Source: Candidatus Roseilinea sp. (GTDB lineage Bacteria > Chloroflexota > Anaerolineae > J036 > Brachytrichaceae). Taken from it: a DNA stretch of 33,378 nucleotides. Shown one piece after another: positions 26,621 to 33,378 of the stretch (position 1 is the first letter of the stretch; each line of letters begins with the position of its first letter). A program made the position numbers and the translations under genes. Location: NCBI GenBank assembly GCA_025055235.1, contig JANWYN010000036.1, positions 1 to 33,378 of the forward strand, read 5' to 3'. Below the pieces are notes generated by a model. That model saw only the letters and a program-made list of their open reading frames with translations, searched no databases and was not told the origin of the DNA.

Positions 26621-28702
26621 ATGGCTGCTCCGGCGCAACCGCGACTGTCTGCGACGGGCACTCAACCCGCTCCTACCTCGTCGTTGTTCTCACGCACGCG
26701 CGCCTGGCTCACGCCGCTGCGCCTCGAGGCCATCTGCGTGGCGATCACCTTCGTCGCCATGATGGCCGGGCTGATCACGTCGCACGTGGGCGTGAACCCG
26801 GCGGTGCCGGCGCTCTTCTATCTAATCGCCTACGTGAGCGGCGGCATCTTCGGCGTGCAAGCCGGTATCGAGTCGCTGCGCCACTTCCGCATTGACGTGG
26901 ACTTGCTGATGATCTTGGCAGCGCTTGGCGCCGTCGTCGTCGGCTCGCCGTTCGAGGGCGCGATGCTGCTGTTCCTGTTCTCGCTCTCGAACGTCCTGCA
27001 AGCCTATGCCCTGGGCCGCACCCGAAGCGCCATCCAAGCGCTCATGAAACTGCGGCCGGATCGGGCGTTGCTCAAACGCGATGGCGAGACCGTGCTTACG
27101 CCGATCGAGCAGCTTGCCGTCGGCGATCACATCTTGGTGCGGCCGGGCGAACGCGTGCCGCTGGATGGCGTCATCGTCGAGGGCGAGAGCACGCTCGACC
27201 AGTCCTCGGTGACCGGCGAGTCTATGCCGGTGAGCAAGGGCGTGGGCGACATGGTCTTCGCCGGCACGGTCAACCAGTCCGGCAGCCTAGAAGTGAAGGT
27301 GACCAAGCTGGCGCGCGACTCAACCATCGCCCGGCTGATCCGAATGGTCGAAGAGGCGCAAAGCCAGAAAGCGCCCACCGAGCGCTTCCTCGACAAGTTC
27401 GAGCAGGTATATGCCGTCGGCGTGATCCTCTTCACGCTGCTGATGATCATCGTGCCACCGGCGCTCTTCAACGCGCCCTTCGAAGAGTCGCTCTATCGCG
27501 CGATCACGGTGATGGTCGTCGCGTCGCCCTGCGCGCTGATCATCAGCACGCCGGCTTCAATCCTATCGGCCATCGCCAACGGCGCGCGGCGCGGCATCCT
27601 CTTCAAGGGTGGCGCGCATCTGGAGCGCGCCGGCCAGCTCGACATCATCGCCTTCGACAAAACCGGCACGCTCACCGTGGGTAAGCCGACGGTCACCGAC
27701 GTGACCATCATCCCGATGGCTGCGCCGGAGTGTGACGACGCATCCGCGCCGTCGGCGGGTGCACTGCATTCGCCTCACATCCCCGACCACATCCGGCTGG
27801 AGCAGGAGAACATCCTGCTCACACTGGCTGCGTCGGTCGAATCGAAGTCCGAACACCCGCTGGCCTTGGCCATCGTGGACACCGCCAAGCATCGCGGCTT
27901 GAACATCCCCGAAGCGACGGACTTCGTGAACACCACCGGCAAGGGCGTCCGGGCGCGCACGGCTTTCATGGGCGGCCTGACCATCGCCATCGGCAACCCG
28001 CGCTATTTCGATGGCTACCAGACCGTCGGCATGGAGCGCGCGATGCGGGAGGTGATCCGGCTGCAAGATGAGGGCAAGACCTCGGTGCTCGTCGCCAAGA
28101 TCAACGCTGACATGCGCGCCAACATCCTGGGCGTCATCGCCATCGCCGACGTCGTCCGGCCAAATGCCGCCGGCGTCATCAAGCGGCTGCGCGAGCTGGG
28201 CATCAAGCGTACGGTGATGCTGACCGGCGACAACGAGCGCGTGGCGCGCGCCGTCGCCCGGCAGACCGGCGTGGATGAGGTGTATGCCGACCTGCTGCCG
28301 GGGGACAAGGTGGCCCAGATCAAGCGCCTGCGGGAAGGCGACGGCAAACCCAACGATGTGGCGATGGTGGGTGACGGCGTGAACGACGCGCCGGCGCTGG
28401 CCAGCGCCACCCTAGGCGTGGCGATGGGCGCCGCCGGCACGGACGTTGCGCTCGAAACTGCCGATGTGGTGTTGATGTCCGACGATCTGCGCAACATCCC
28501 TTACGCGATCTCGCTCAGCCGGCAGGCGCGCCGAGTCGTCATCCAGAATCTCACGTTCGCGATCGCGGTGATCGTTTTGCTGGTGATCGCAGCATTGGGG
28601 TTCGAGCTGCCCCTACCCGTTGGCGTGGTCGGGCACGAAGGCAGCACGGTCATCGTGGTGTTGAACGGGTTGCGGCTCTTGATGTTCCGCGAGAGACAGT
28701 GA
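26621..28702 (+). CDS. P1B-4-type heavy-metal-transporting ATPase
   Basis: A 693-residue P-type ATPase. The actuator loop TGES is at 198-201, the membrane metal motif is SPC (302-304) rather than CPC, phosphorylation site DKTGT is at 346-350, the nucleotide-domain SEHP is at 410-413, and MLTGDNE and GDGVNDAPAL follow. The last helix has HEGSTVIVVLNGLRLL. SPC plus HEGS/T and no N-terminal CxxC domain define the P1B-4 group, known to export Co2+, Fe2+ or related ions. Residues about 364-395 are an insertion before the nucleotide domain containing Cys and several His, possibly metal-sensing. It is the second gene of the DtxR operon. A 14-bp stem hairpin follows the stop. Confidence 0.93.
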   Translation: MAAPAQPRLSATGTQPAPTSSLFSRTRAWLTPLRLEAICVAITFVAMMAGLITSHVGVNPAVPALFYLIAYVSGGIFGVQAGIESLRHFRIDVDLLMILAALGAVVVGSPFEGAMLLFLFSLSNVLQAYALGRTRSAIQALMKLRPDRALLKRDGETVLTPIEQLAVGDHILVRPGERVPLDGVIVEGESTLDQSSVTGESMPVSKGVGDMVFAGTVNQSGSLEVKVTKLARDSTIARLIRMVEEAQSQKAPTERFLDKFEQVYAVGVILFTLLMIIVPPALFNAPFEESLYRAITVMVVASPCALIISTPASILSAIANGARRGILFKGGAHLERAGQLDIIAFDKTGTLTVGKPTVTDVTIIPMAAPECDDASAPSAGALHSPHIPDHIRLEQENILLTLAASVESKSEHPLALAIVDTAKHRGLNIPEATDFVNTTGKGVRARTAFMGGLTIAIGNPRYFDGYQTVGMERAMREVIRLQDEGKTSVLVAKINADMRANILGVIAIADVVRPNAAGVIKRLRELGIKRTVMLTGDNERVARAVARQTGVDEVYADLLPGDKVAQIKRLREGDGKPNDVAMVGDGVNDAPALASATLGVAMGAAGTDVALETADVVLMSDDLRNIPYAISLSRQARRVVIQNLTFAIAVIVLLVIAALGFELPLPVGVVGHEGSTVIVVLNGLRLLMFRERQ

Positions 28703-28708
28703 GAGCAT

Positions 28709-28743
28709 CAGGCCCCAAGGTTGTGTGAGAACCTTGGGGCCTG
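28709..28743. terminator. 14-bp stem hairpin between the ATPase gene and rpsT
   Basis: CAGGCCCCAAGGTT (28709-28722) and AACCTTGGGGCCTG (28730-28743) pair perfectly around a 7-base loop, starting 7 bases after the ATPase stop. There is no T-run on either strand, but the position in a convergent gap and the stem strength suggest a termination or mRNA-end structure for one or both genes. Confidence 0.6.
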
Positions 28744-28785
28744 CGACGTTCAATCACAGCGCAACCGCACGATCAAGGCAGTCTC

Positions 28786-28837
28786 GCTCACAGCTCACAG
28801 CTGAAAGCTCATAGCTCACAGCTCTCAGCTCTCAGCT
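28786..28837. repeat. 7-bp tandem repeat (AGCTNNN) reaching the rpsT stop codon
   Basis: About seven and a half units of exact 7-base period: GCTCAC, AGCTCAC, AGCTGAA, AGCTCAT, AGCTCAC, AGCTCTC, AGCTCTC, AGCT. The last bases overlap the rpsT stop codon (28836-28838). Confidence 0.85.
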
Positions 28838-29120
28838 ACTTCTTCGCCGCGGCCGCTGCGACGGCCTTGTTGTAAAGCTTCATTAGGCGCGACTTGCGGC
28901 GCGCCGCGTTGTTCTTGTGAATCACGCCCTTGCCGGCAGCGCGATCCAGGTAGCTGATCGCCTTGATGAGTTCAACCTTCGCTTGCTCCAGGTCTTTTGC
29001 TGCGATCGCAAGGCGCGTCTTCTTGATCGCCGTGCGCGAGCGCGAGCGGTGCAAGCGGTTGAACTGTGCCTTGCGCGCGCTGTTGCGAATGCGCTGTTTT
29101 GCGGATGCGGTATTGGCCAC
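28836..29120 (-). CDS. rpsT: 30S ribosomal protein S20
   Basis: A 94-residue basic protein of normal length. It begins MANTASAKQRIRNSARK, the usual S20 start, and continues RSRTAIKKTR and GVIHKNNAARRKSRLMK, the conserved 16S rRNA-contacting helices. It ends in an alanine/lysine tail. The start codon is GTG at 29120, preceded by a GGAGAGGG ribosome site; non-ATG starts are common for rpsT and in E. coli relate to weak, self-repressed translation. It stands alone between the ATPase and the antiporter-like gene. The 3' end runs into a 7-bp tandem repeat. Confidence 0.97.
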   Translation of the reverse strand: MANTASAKQRIRNSARKAQFNRLHRSRSRTAIKKTRLAIAAKDLEQAKVELIKAISYLDRAAGKGVIHKNNAARRKSRLMKLYNKAVAAAAAKK

Positions 29121-29168
29121 TGGAATCCCTCTCCAAATCGTTTAATGAAACTCGAAAGCCGATCGTAA

Positions 29169-29189
29169 GCGCACCGTTCTCCGGCGCGC
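29169..29189 (-). promoter_or_regulatory. Leader hairpin of rpsT
   Basis: In the predicted leader RNA GCGCGCCG and CGGTGCGC pair over 8 positions with one G-U around GAGAA. It lies between the candidate promoter and the ribosome site. Leader structures are common in ribosomal-protein genes, but no match to a known S20 autoregulatory element is claimed. Confidence 0.35.
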
Positions 29190-29200
29190 GAGCGAACAGT

Positions 29201-29229
29201 ATTCTACCCGCGGTCGGTAGAGCCGTCCA
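29201..29229 (-). promoter_or_regulatory. Candidate promoter of rpsT
   Basis: Minus strand TGGACG (29229-29224) and TAGAAT (29206-29201) are 17 bases apart, matching 4 and 5 of 6 consensus bases. It would give a leader of about 75 bases. Confidence 0.4.
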
Positions 29230-29250
29230 GGCGATGATACACTCAGCGTT

Positions 29251-30894
29251 GTGTCGCCCTTCGTGCTGCTCATCGCGCTCATGGCGTCGCCGCTGTTCGG
29301 CATTCTCCTCGCTGCCATGCTTGCCCGGCCCGCTCGCCTGCCCGCGTCGTTGAGGTCGTTGGCCTGGCTGCCGGCAGCAGCCGGGGCCGGCGTCGCGTTG
29401 ATCGCGGCGTGGCTGCTGCGCGGGCAGCCGGCCTGGGAAGCCATCGTCGGGAACTGGTCGCCTATCTCGTTCACCGGCCTGCCGCTCGTGCTGGCAGGCT
29501 TCGCGCCTTCTGCCGGAATCCTCATTGCATGGATCACGCTCTATTTTTTGGATAGCTTGAAGCCGCCGGATACGGCGCTCTCCGAACGACACCCGACCGC
29601 ATCGGCACTCATCATCCCCTCGCTCTCGCTCGTCGCATTCGCCAACAACCTCGTCACGCTGCTCGTCGGCCTGGGCCTCACCGACCTGCTCACGGCATAC
29701 CTGGCGCTGCGGCGCCAGGATGGCGAGCGCAACGCACTGATCAGGTTGACCCTCAACGGCTTCTCGGTTGCTTTGCTGACCCTGGTCGTCGCGATGCACG
29801 CTGCCGGGGGCAACAGCTTGCATTTGCCCCTGGCGCGCCTCGATCCATCCACAGCGCCGGCGCTGGCGTTGGCCATCGCCATGCGGCTGAACTTCGCGCC
29901 TTTTCGCACGTCGCCGAGCGCATGGGGCGATCTGCGAATGGCGGCTGGCGCGGTGGGCGGCTTGCTCGTGCTCGCCCGGCTGCCGGCGCTGGGCGTCACG
30001 CGTCTGCCGGAGTGGTTCTATGCGCTCGCGCTCGTGAGCGCGCTGCTCACGCTCGCCATCGCTATCTTGGAGGCTGAGCACCGTGGGGATTCGCTGGCGC
30101 CGGCCGTTGCGACAGCCGGCGCGTATCTCGCCGGCGCAAGCGCCGTTCTGGCCATGCCCGGCGTGACCGCAGCCGCGACCATCGCCTGGCTGGTCGGCGC
30201 GGCGCTGATCGGCCAACCGGGGATGGACGACGAGCCGCTGTTGATCGAGCGCGTCCGGCTCGTCTCGCGCACGGCCGGCGCGCTGTGCCTGATCGGCTTG
30301 CCGCTGACGGTGGGGTTTGTCGGCCAGGCCGGCGTCGTCGCGACATGGACGGAGCGCGGCGTGAGTGGGTGGCTATTCGCTCTAGCGTGGGTCGTCGCCC
30401 TTGCGTTGCTGATCTACGTCTTGCTGCGCATCATTCTCGATTCGACCGCCGGACATGCGCAACAAGCACGCCTGATCCCCAGCGGCGATCGCGTTGACCT
30501 GCCGTTTGTACGCGAAGTGGTTGGCCGGCTAGCGGCATTGGCGCCGGTTCTGATCTTCGGCGTCGCACCTGCGCTGCTGACGGCCGGATCCTTCACCGAC
30601 GCGCTAGTGCGCAATGGCATCGCCGGATGGTTGGGATGGATCATCGCCGTCGCTGCCGGCGCGCTGCTTTGGTGGCTCGAACCACGCTGGCGCCCCGCGG
30701 TTCACCGCATCCGAGGCCACGCGGTCGGCGTGCTCGACCTCGGTTGGTTCTACAGCCTGCTCGGCGGCGCAGTCGCTCGGCTGCGCAGCCCATTCAGCCG
30801 GGCGTTCACCCTGCTGGAGGGCGACGGCGCGTTGCTCTGGGCGATCATCGTCGCGCTGCTCATCGTGCTGATCTCGCGGCCCGGCGGGCCATAG
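29251..30894 (+). CDS. Divergent NuoL/M/N or Mrp antiporter-like membrane protein
   Basis: A 547-residue protein with roughly a dozen or more hydrophobic helices. The middle resembles the proton-conducting antiporter subunits of complex I and Mrp: VTLLVGLGLTDLLTAYLAL fits the position of the helix that normally holds a key Glu in a GWEG/FFEL motif, and MRLNFAPFRTSPSAW then GGLLVLARLPALG fits the broken-helix and Lys region. By eye that Glu is missing and the Lys appears as Arg, so proton transport may be lost or changed. It starts with GTG at 29251, opposite rpsT. It ends 3 bases before a DUF2085 gene, so the two are co-translated. No other nuo or mrp genes are in the window. Confidence 0.72.
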   Translation: MSPFVLLIALMASPLFGILLAAMLARPARLPASLRSLAWLPAAAGAGVALIAAWLLRGQPAWEAIVGNWSPISFTGLPLVLAGFAPSAGILIAWITLYFLDSLKPPDTALSERHPTASALIIPSLSLVAFANNLVTLLVGLGLTDLLTAYLALRRQDGERNALIRLTLNGFSVALLTLVVAMHAAGGNSLHLPLARLDPSTAPALALAIAMRLNFAPFRTSPSAWGDLRMAAGAVGGLLVLARLPALGVTRLPEWFYALALVSALLTLAIAILEAEHRGDSLAPAVATAGAYLAGASAVLAMPGVTAAATIAWLVGAALIGQPGMDDEPLLIERVRLVSRTAGALCLIGLPLTVGFVGQAGVVATWTERGVSGWLFALAWVVALALLIYVLLRIILDSTAGHAQQARLIPSGDRVDLPFVREVVGRLAALAPVLIFGVAPALLTAGSFTDALVRNGIAGWLGWIIAVAAGALLWWLEPRWRPAVHRIRGHAVGVLDLGWFYSLLGGAVARLRSPFSRAFTLLEGDGALLWAIIVALLIVLISRPGGP

Positions 30895-30897
30895 CCC

Positions 30898-31686
30898 ATG
30901 CGTGAGAAACCGTCGCCGCGCCTCATCCCGCTCGCCGCTTTTACGGCGCTGGCGCTGCTGGCCGCGCTCGTGCCGGCGGAGTGGCTGCGCCCGCTCGACC
31001 TGATCGGGAACGCAGTGTGCCATCGCATCCCCGAACGATCGTTCTTCGTCGCCGGCCGGCAACTGCCGGTGTGCGCCCGCGACACTGGCATGTTCTCCGC
31101 TGCGCTATTAGGAGTCATCAGCTTCACACTGACGCTGCCCGGTCGCGCCTCCGCTTTCCCGGCGCGCCCCTATGCCTATGCCTTTGCCGCGTTCTTCGTC
31201 GCTTGGGCATTCGACGGGTTCAATTCGTACTGGCTGCTGGCGACCGGTCGCACGCTGTTCTACCAGCCGCACAACTGGCTGCGCCTGACCACCGGCGCGT
31301 TGATGGGCATCTCGCTCAGCGCCTACGTGACGGCGCTGGCCAATCAGGCCATCTGGCGTGCGCCGGACGCGGCGCCGGTCGTCGGCGCGTGGCGCGATGT
31401 GTCGCGGCTCATCGCCATCGCGGCCGTGGTGGTGATCGCGGTGCTCCTGCGTCCCGACTTCTTGTTCGGGCCGATCGCGCTGACGAGTGGGCTAGGCATA
31501 TTGGTGCTGCTCACGCTGGTGAACGGCTTGATCGCGCTCGTAGTGATGCGGCGGCACGGGCGCGTAGAACGCTGGCGCGAGCTGGCATTGCCGGCGACCG
31601 TCGGCTTTGCCCTTACGCTGGCGCAGATCGGCCTGGTCAACCTCTTGCGCGCAGCACTCACCCAGCAGTTCGGCGCACCTTTCTGA
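30898..31686 (+). CDS. DUF2085-family membrane protein
   Basis: A 262-residue membrane protein with about six helices. The DUF2085 signature is clear near the N-terminus: NAVCHRIPERSFF (residues 38-50) and QLPVCARDTGMFSA (55-68), giving conserved Cys41, His42, Cys59 and Arg61, which could bind a metal or haem. The family function is unknown. The ATG is 3 bases after the antiporter-like gene, so the pair is probably a functional unit. The C-terminal half (helices after residue 165) is less conserved. It ends 15 bases before the convergent ABC binding-protein gene. Confidence 0.85.
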   Translation: MREKPSPRLIPLAAFTALALLAALVPAEWLRPLDLIGNAVCHRIPERSFFVAGRQLPVCARDTGMFSAALLGVISFTLTLPGRASAFPARPYAYAFAAFFVAWAFDGFNSYWLLATGRTLFYQPHNWLRLTTGALMGISLSAYVTALANQAIWRAPDAAPVVGAWRDVSRLIAIAAVVVIAVLLRPDFLFGPIALTSGLGILVLLTLVNGLIALVVMRRHGRVERWRELALPATVGFALTLAQIGLVNLLRAALTQQFGAPF

Positions 31687-31701
31687 GCGCGACAAAGCCC
31701 G

Positions 31702-32766
31702 TCACTTCTTCTGGGCAGCCTCCCAGATCGCCGTGGTGAAAGCTGCGCTCACATCGGCGTCGGCAGGCAAGGCCTGATACTTCGCCAACATTTGGGCGAG
31801 CGCCTGCCACTGCTCCTGCGATTGCCAGCCAAAGCCGCGTTCGCTCTGGGCATCGCGCAACTCGGTCTCCAGCATGTAGCGCATGTGCTCCGGGTCGGTC
31901 TCCGGCCCCGCATACTGCATCACGATCTTCACCGCCTCATCCGGATACGCCTGAGCGTAGGCGATGCCCTGGAGCGCGGCGCGCAGGAAGCGGCTCAGCT
32001 CGTCGGCGCGCGCCTGGATATACGCCTCGCTAGAGACGTAGGCCAACCCCAAGGTCGGCACGCCGTAGTCGGCCGCTTCCCAGAGCGTGATCTCATGCCC
32101 CCACTTGCGAAGCAGATAGGGTTCGTTCGACTTGAAAAGCGGGTAGACATCTACTTGGCCCTCGGTCAGGACGCGAGGGTCGAAGCCGACGTTGACCAGG
32201 CTCACCTTGTTCACATCGGCTCCGGCGGCGGTGAGCAAAGCATACAAATCCGGCGGCGGCGTGCCTTTGTAACCGACCGTCTTCCCTTCCCAGTCTTTGG
32301 GCGTCCGAATGCCGGATTTGGACAGCGCCGCGAATGCCTGTTGACCCTTCTGCCCAATTAGGGCGATGGACACCACCGGCAGACCGGGGTCGGCGCGACG
32401 CTGTAGGATGGTGGCGGCGTCCATAGTGGTCACCTGCACCTTGCCTGCCACCAGCAACTGGACATGCTCGCCCCGGCCGGGGGAATGTTCGATGGTGACA
32501 TCTAGGCCGTTCTCTCGGAAGAAGCCTCTTTCCTTGGCGACATACGCGCCCACGAAGGGAAGATTGGCTTGCGGCTTATATCCCGCCATGAAGGTCATCG
32601 GAACCAGCGCGGGTTCGGCCGGGGCAGTCGGCGCAGACTGAACAGGCGCTTGTGTCGGAGCAGAGACGGCAGCAGGTTCGGCCGTCGCTCGTGGGGGTGG
32701 CGCGGCGACCGCGCAAGCGCTCAGCAGAAACGCAGCGACGAATGTGAATGCGAAAGCCTTGTGCAT
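31702..32766 (-). CDS. ABC transporter substrate-binding lipoprotein (NMT1/SsuA/ThiY-like)
   Basis: A 354-residue lipoprotein. The signal peptide ends LLSAC (Cys18), followed by a Pro/Ala-rich linker. The mature domain opens with the strand MTFMAGYKPQANLPFVGAYV and AKERGFFRENGLDV, the standard start of NMT1/SsuA-type periplasmic-binding proteins. TTMDAATILQRR, DWEGKTVGYKG and VNVGFDPRVL follow, the second-domain landmarks. Substrates in the group include pyrimidine precursors of thiamine, sulfonates and nitrate; none can be chosen. The ATG at 32766 is set by a perfect AAGGAGGT (32777-32784) ten bases upstream; earlier ATGs at 32787 and 32790 would lie before that site. It follows a permease gene by 74 bases. 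Confidence 0.93.
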   Translation of the reverse strand: MHKAFAFTFVAAFLLSACAVAAPPPRATAEPAAVSAPTQAPVQSAPTAPAEPALVPMTFMAGYKPQANLPFVGAYVAKERGFFRENGLDVTIEHSPGRGEHVQLLVAGKVQVTTMDAATILQRRADPGLPVVSIALIGQKGQQAFAALSKSGIRTPKDWEGKTVGYKGTPPPDLYALLTAAGADVNKVSLVNVGFDPRVLTEGQVDVYPLFKSNEPYLLRKWGHEITLWEAADYGVPTLGLAYVSSEAYIQARADELSRFLRAALQGIAYAQAYPDEAVKIVMQYAGPETDPEHMRYMLETELRDAQSERGFGWQSQEQWQALAQMLAKYQALPADADVSAAFTTAIWEAAQKK

Positions 32767-32776
32767 TGTGTAGTCA

Positions 32777-32784
32777 ACCTCCTT
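32777..32784 (-). promoter_or_regulatory. Ribosome-binding site deciding the binding-protein start
   Basis: The minus strand reads AAGGAGGT, a full anti-Shine-Dalgarno match, ten bases before the ATG at 32766. Confidence 0.8.
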
Positions 32785-32840
32785 CATCAATAGATGAAAG
32801 TCACTTGGTGAAACAGATCATTTGGGCACAGCGTCGCGCG

Positions 32841-33378
32841 TCAGCGCCAGCGGAGCACGCGGCGCTCCAACCAGACGATGACGCCATACGTCGCCATGCC
32901 CGAGACCGATAAGATGAGGACGGCAGCGAACATGGGCGGCAAGTTGAGATTGCTATAGGCCAGCCACATCACCCGCCCCAGGCCGCTCGAGGCGCCGGTC
33001 CACTCGGCGATCACCGCCCCGATGAGCGAAAGCGGCGCGACGACGCGCAAGGCGGCGAACAAGTAGGGCAACGAGAGCCAGAGGCGCAGATGGATGAGCA
33101 CCTGCCATGGGCTGGCTTGATACAGCCGCATCAGGTCGAGCATCTCGCGGCCGGCGCTTTGCAGCCCCACCAGCATATTGATCAACACAGGGAAGAACGT
33201 CAGCAGCGTCGTGATGATGATCTTCGGCAACACGCCGAAGCCCAGCCAGATGGTCAGCAGCGGGGCGATCACCGCCAGAGGGGTGGACTTGATGAGGATG
33301 GCCAGCGTCATCACGCCGCGCTCCAATTGCGGCTTCAAACTGACCAGCACGGCGACGGCGACGCCGACGACCGCGCCG
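32841..33378 (-). CDS. ABC transporter permease, C-terminal part (runs off the right edge)
   Basis: The visible 179 codons are hydrophobic, with at least four membrane helices, and include the EAA-loop region: [11 protein letters not shown] followed by [16 protein letters not shown], the pattern of SsuC/TauC/ThiX-type permeases that contact the ATPase. The frame continues without a stop past the last base, so the start lies outside. It is upstream of the binding lipoprotein on the same strand, and an ATPase gene is expected beyond the edge. Together they form an importer whose substrate is undetermined. Confidence 0.9.
   Translation of the reverse strand, partial: GAVVGVAVAVLVSLKPQLERGVMTLAILIKSTPLAVIAPLLTIWLGFGVLPKIIITTLLTFFPVLINMLVGLQSAGREMLDLMRLYQASPWQVLIHLRLWLSLPYLFAALRVVAPLSLIGAVIAEWTGASSGLGRVMWLAYSNLNLPPMFAAVLILSVSGMATYGVIVWLERRVLRWR

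Overview
The window is a high-GC bacterial chromosome segment with short intergenic gaps, no rRNA or tRNA gene and no phage or transposase gene. Gene content (EAD, TIR and formylglycine-enzyme-like domains, a membrane protease with CBS domains, a GT4 glycosyltransferase, sugar-acid enzymes) and the hairpin-rich dispersed repeats suggest a Chloroflexota (Anaerolineae-like) genome. That placement is an inference; no single gene here proves it.

Layout. 1-2.7 kb, minus strand: a coupled operon of GT4 glycosyltransferase, alditol-oxidase-like flavoenzyme and the start of a Gfo/Idh/MocA oxidoreductase. 2.7-4.1 kb, plus strand: a glucose/sorbosone-dehydrogenase-like lipoprotein. 4.1-4.6 kb: a gap holding two dispersed repeat modules (A and B). 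4.6-9 kb: ornithine carbamoyltransferase, a PAC2-family protein, glutathione peroxidase and RarA. 9-11 kb: a fuconolactonase-like amidohydrolase and an UlaG-like metallo-hydrolase, convergent. 11-15 kb: long-chain acyl-CoA ligase, a TrkA-N potassium channel and an NAD-dependent epimerase. 15.2-15.5 kb: a relic of pstS. 15.5-21.1 kb: an aminotransferase, an EAD1 membrane protein, HflX, a site-2 protease with CBS domains and a LOG-family protein. 21.1-22.7 kb, minus strand: an EAD-TIR-FGE protein. 22.7-23.4 kb: a repeat-rich gap. 23.4-25.7 kb: an enolase-superfamily sugar-acid dehydratase and a proline racemase/4-hydroxyproline epimerase. 25.7-28.7 kb: a small ORF, a DtxR-family regulator and a P1B-4-type metal ATPase. 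28.8-31.7 kb: rpsT, a divergent antiporter-like membrane protein and a DUF2085 protein. 31.7 kb to the end, minus strand: an NMT1/SsuA-like ABC binding lipoprotein and its permease, which runs off the window.

Two groups may act as systems. First, two EAD-bearing proteins lie about 3.4 kb apart: a single-pass membrane protein with a cytoplasmic EAD1, and a soluble EAD-TIR-FGE protein that keeps the predicted TIR catalytic glutamate. EADs are known to recruit partners by like-with-like contact, so a membrane sensor plus NAD-cleaving effector is a reasonable hypothesis. Second, the DtxR regulator and P1B-4 ATPase look like a metal-responsive export unit.

The most unusual non-coding signal is repeat module A. 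Two 120-bp copies (4199-4318 and 23242-23361) form a string of hairpins, and one stem shows compensatory base changes. A partial inverted copy lies at 9008-9060. Module B, with short tandem units, neighbours module A in both complete cases but in opposite relative orientation.
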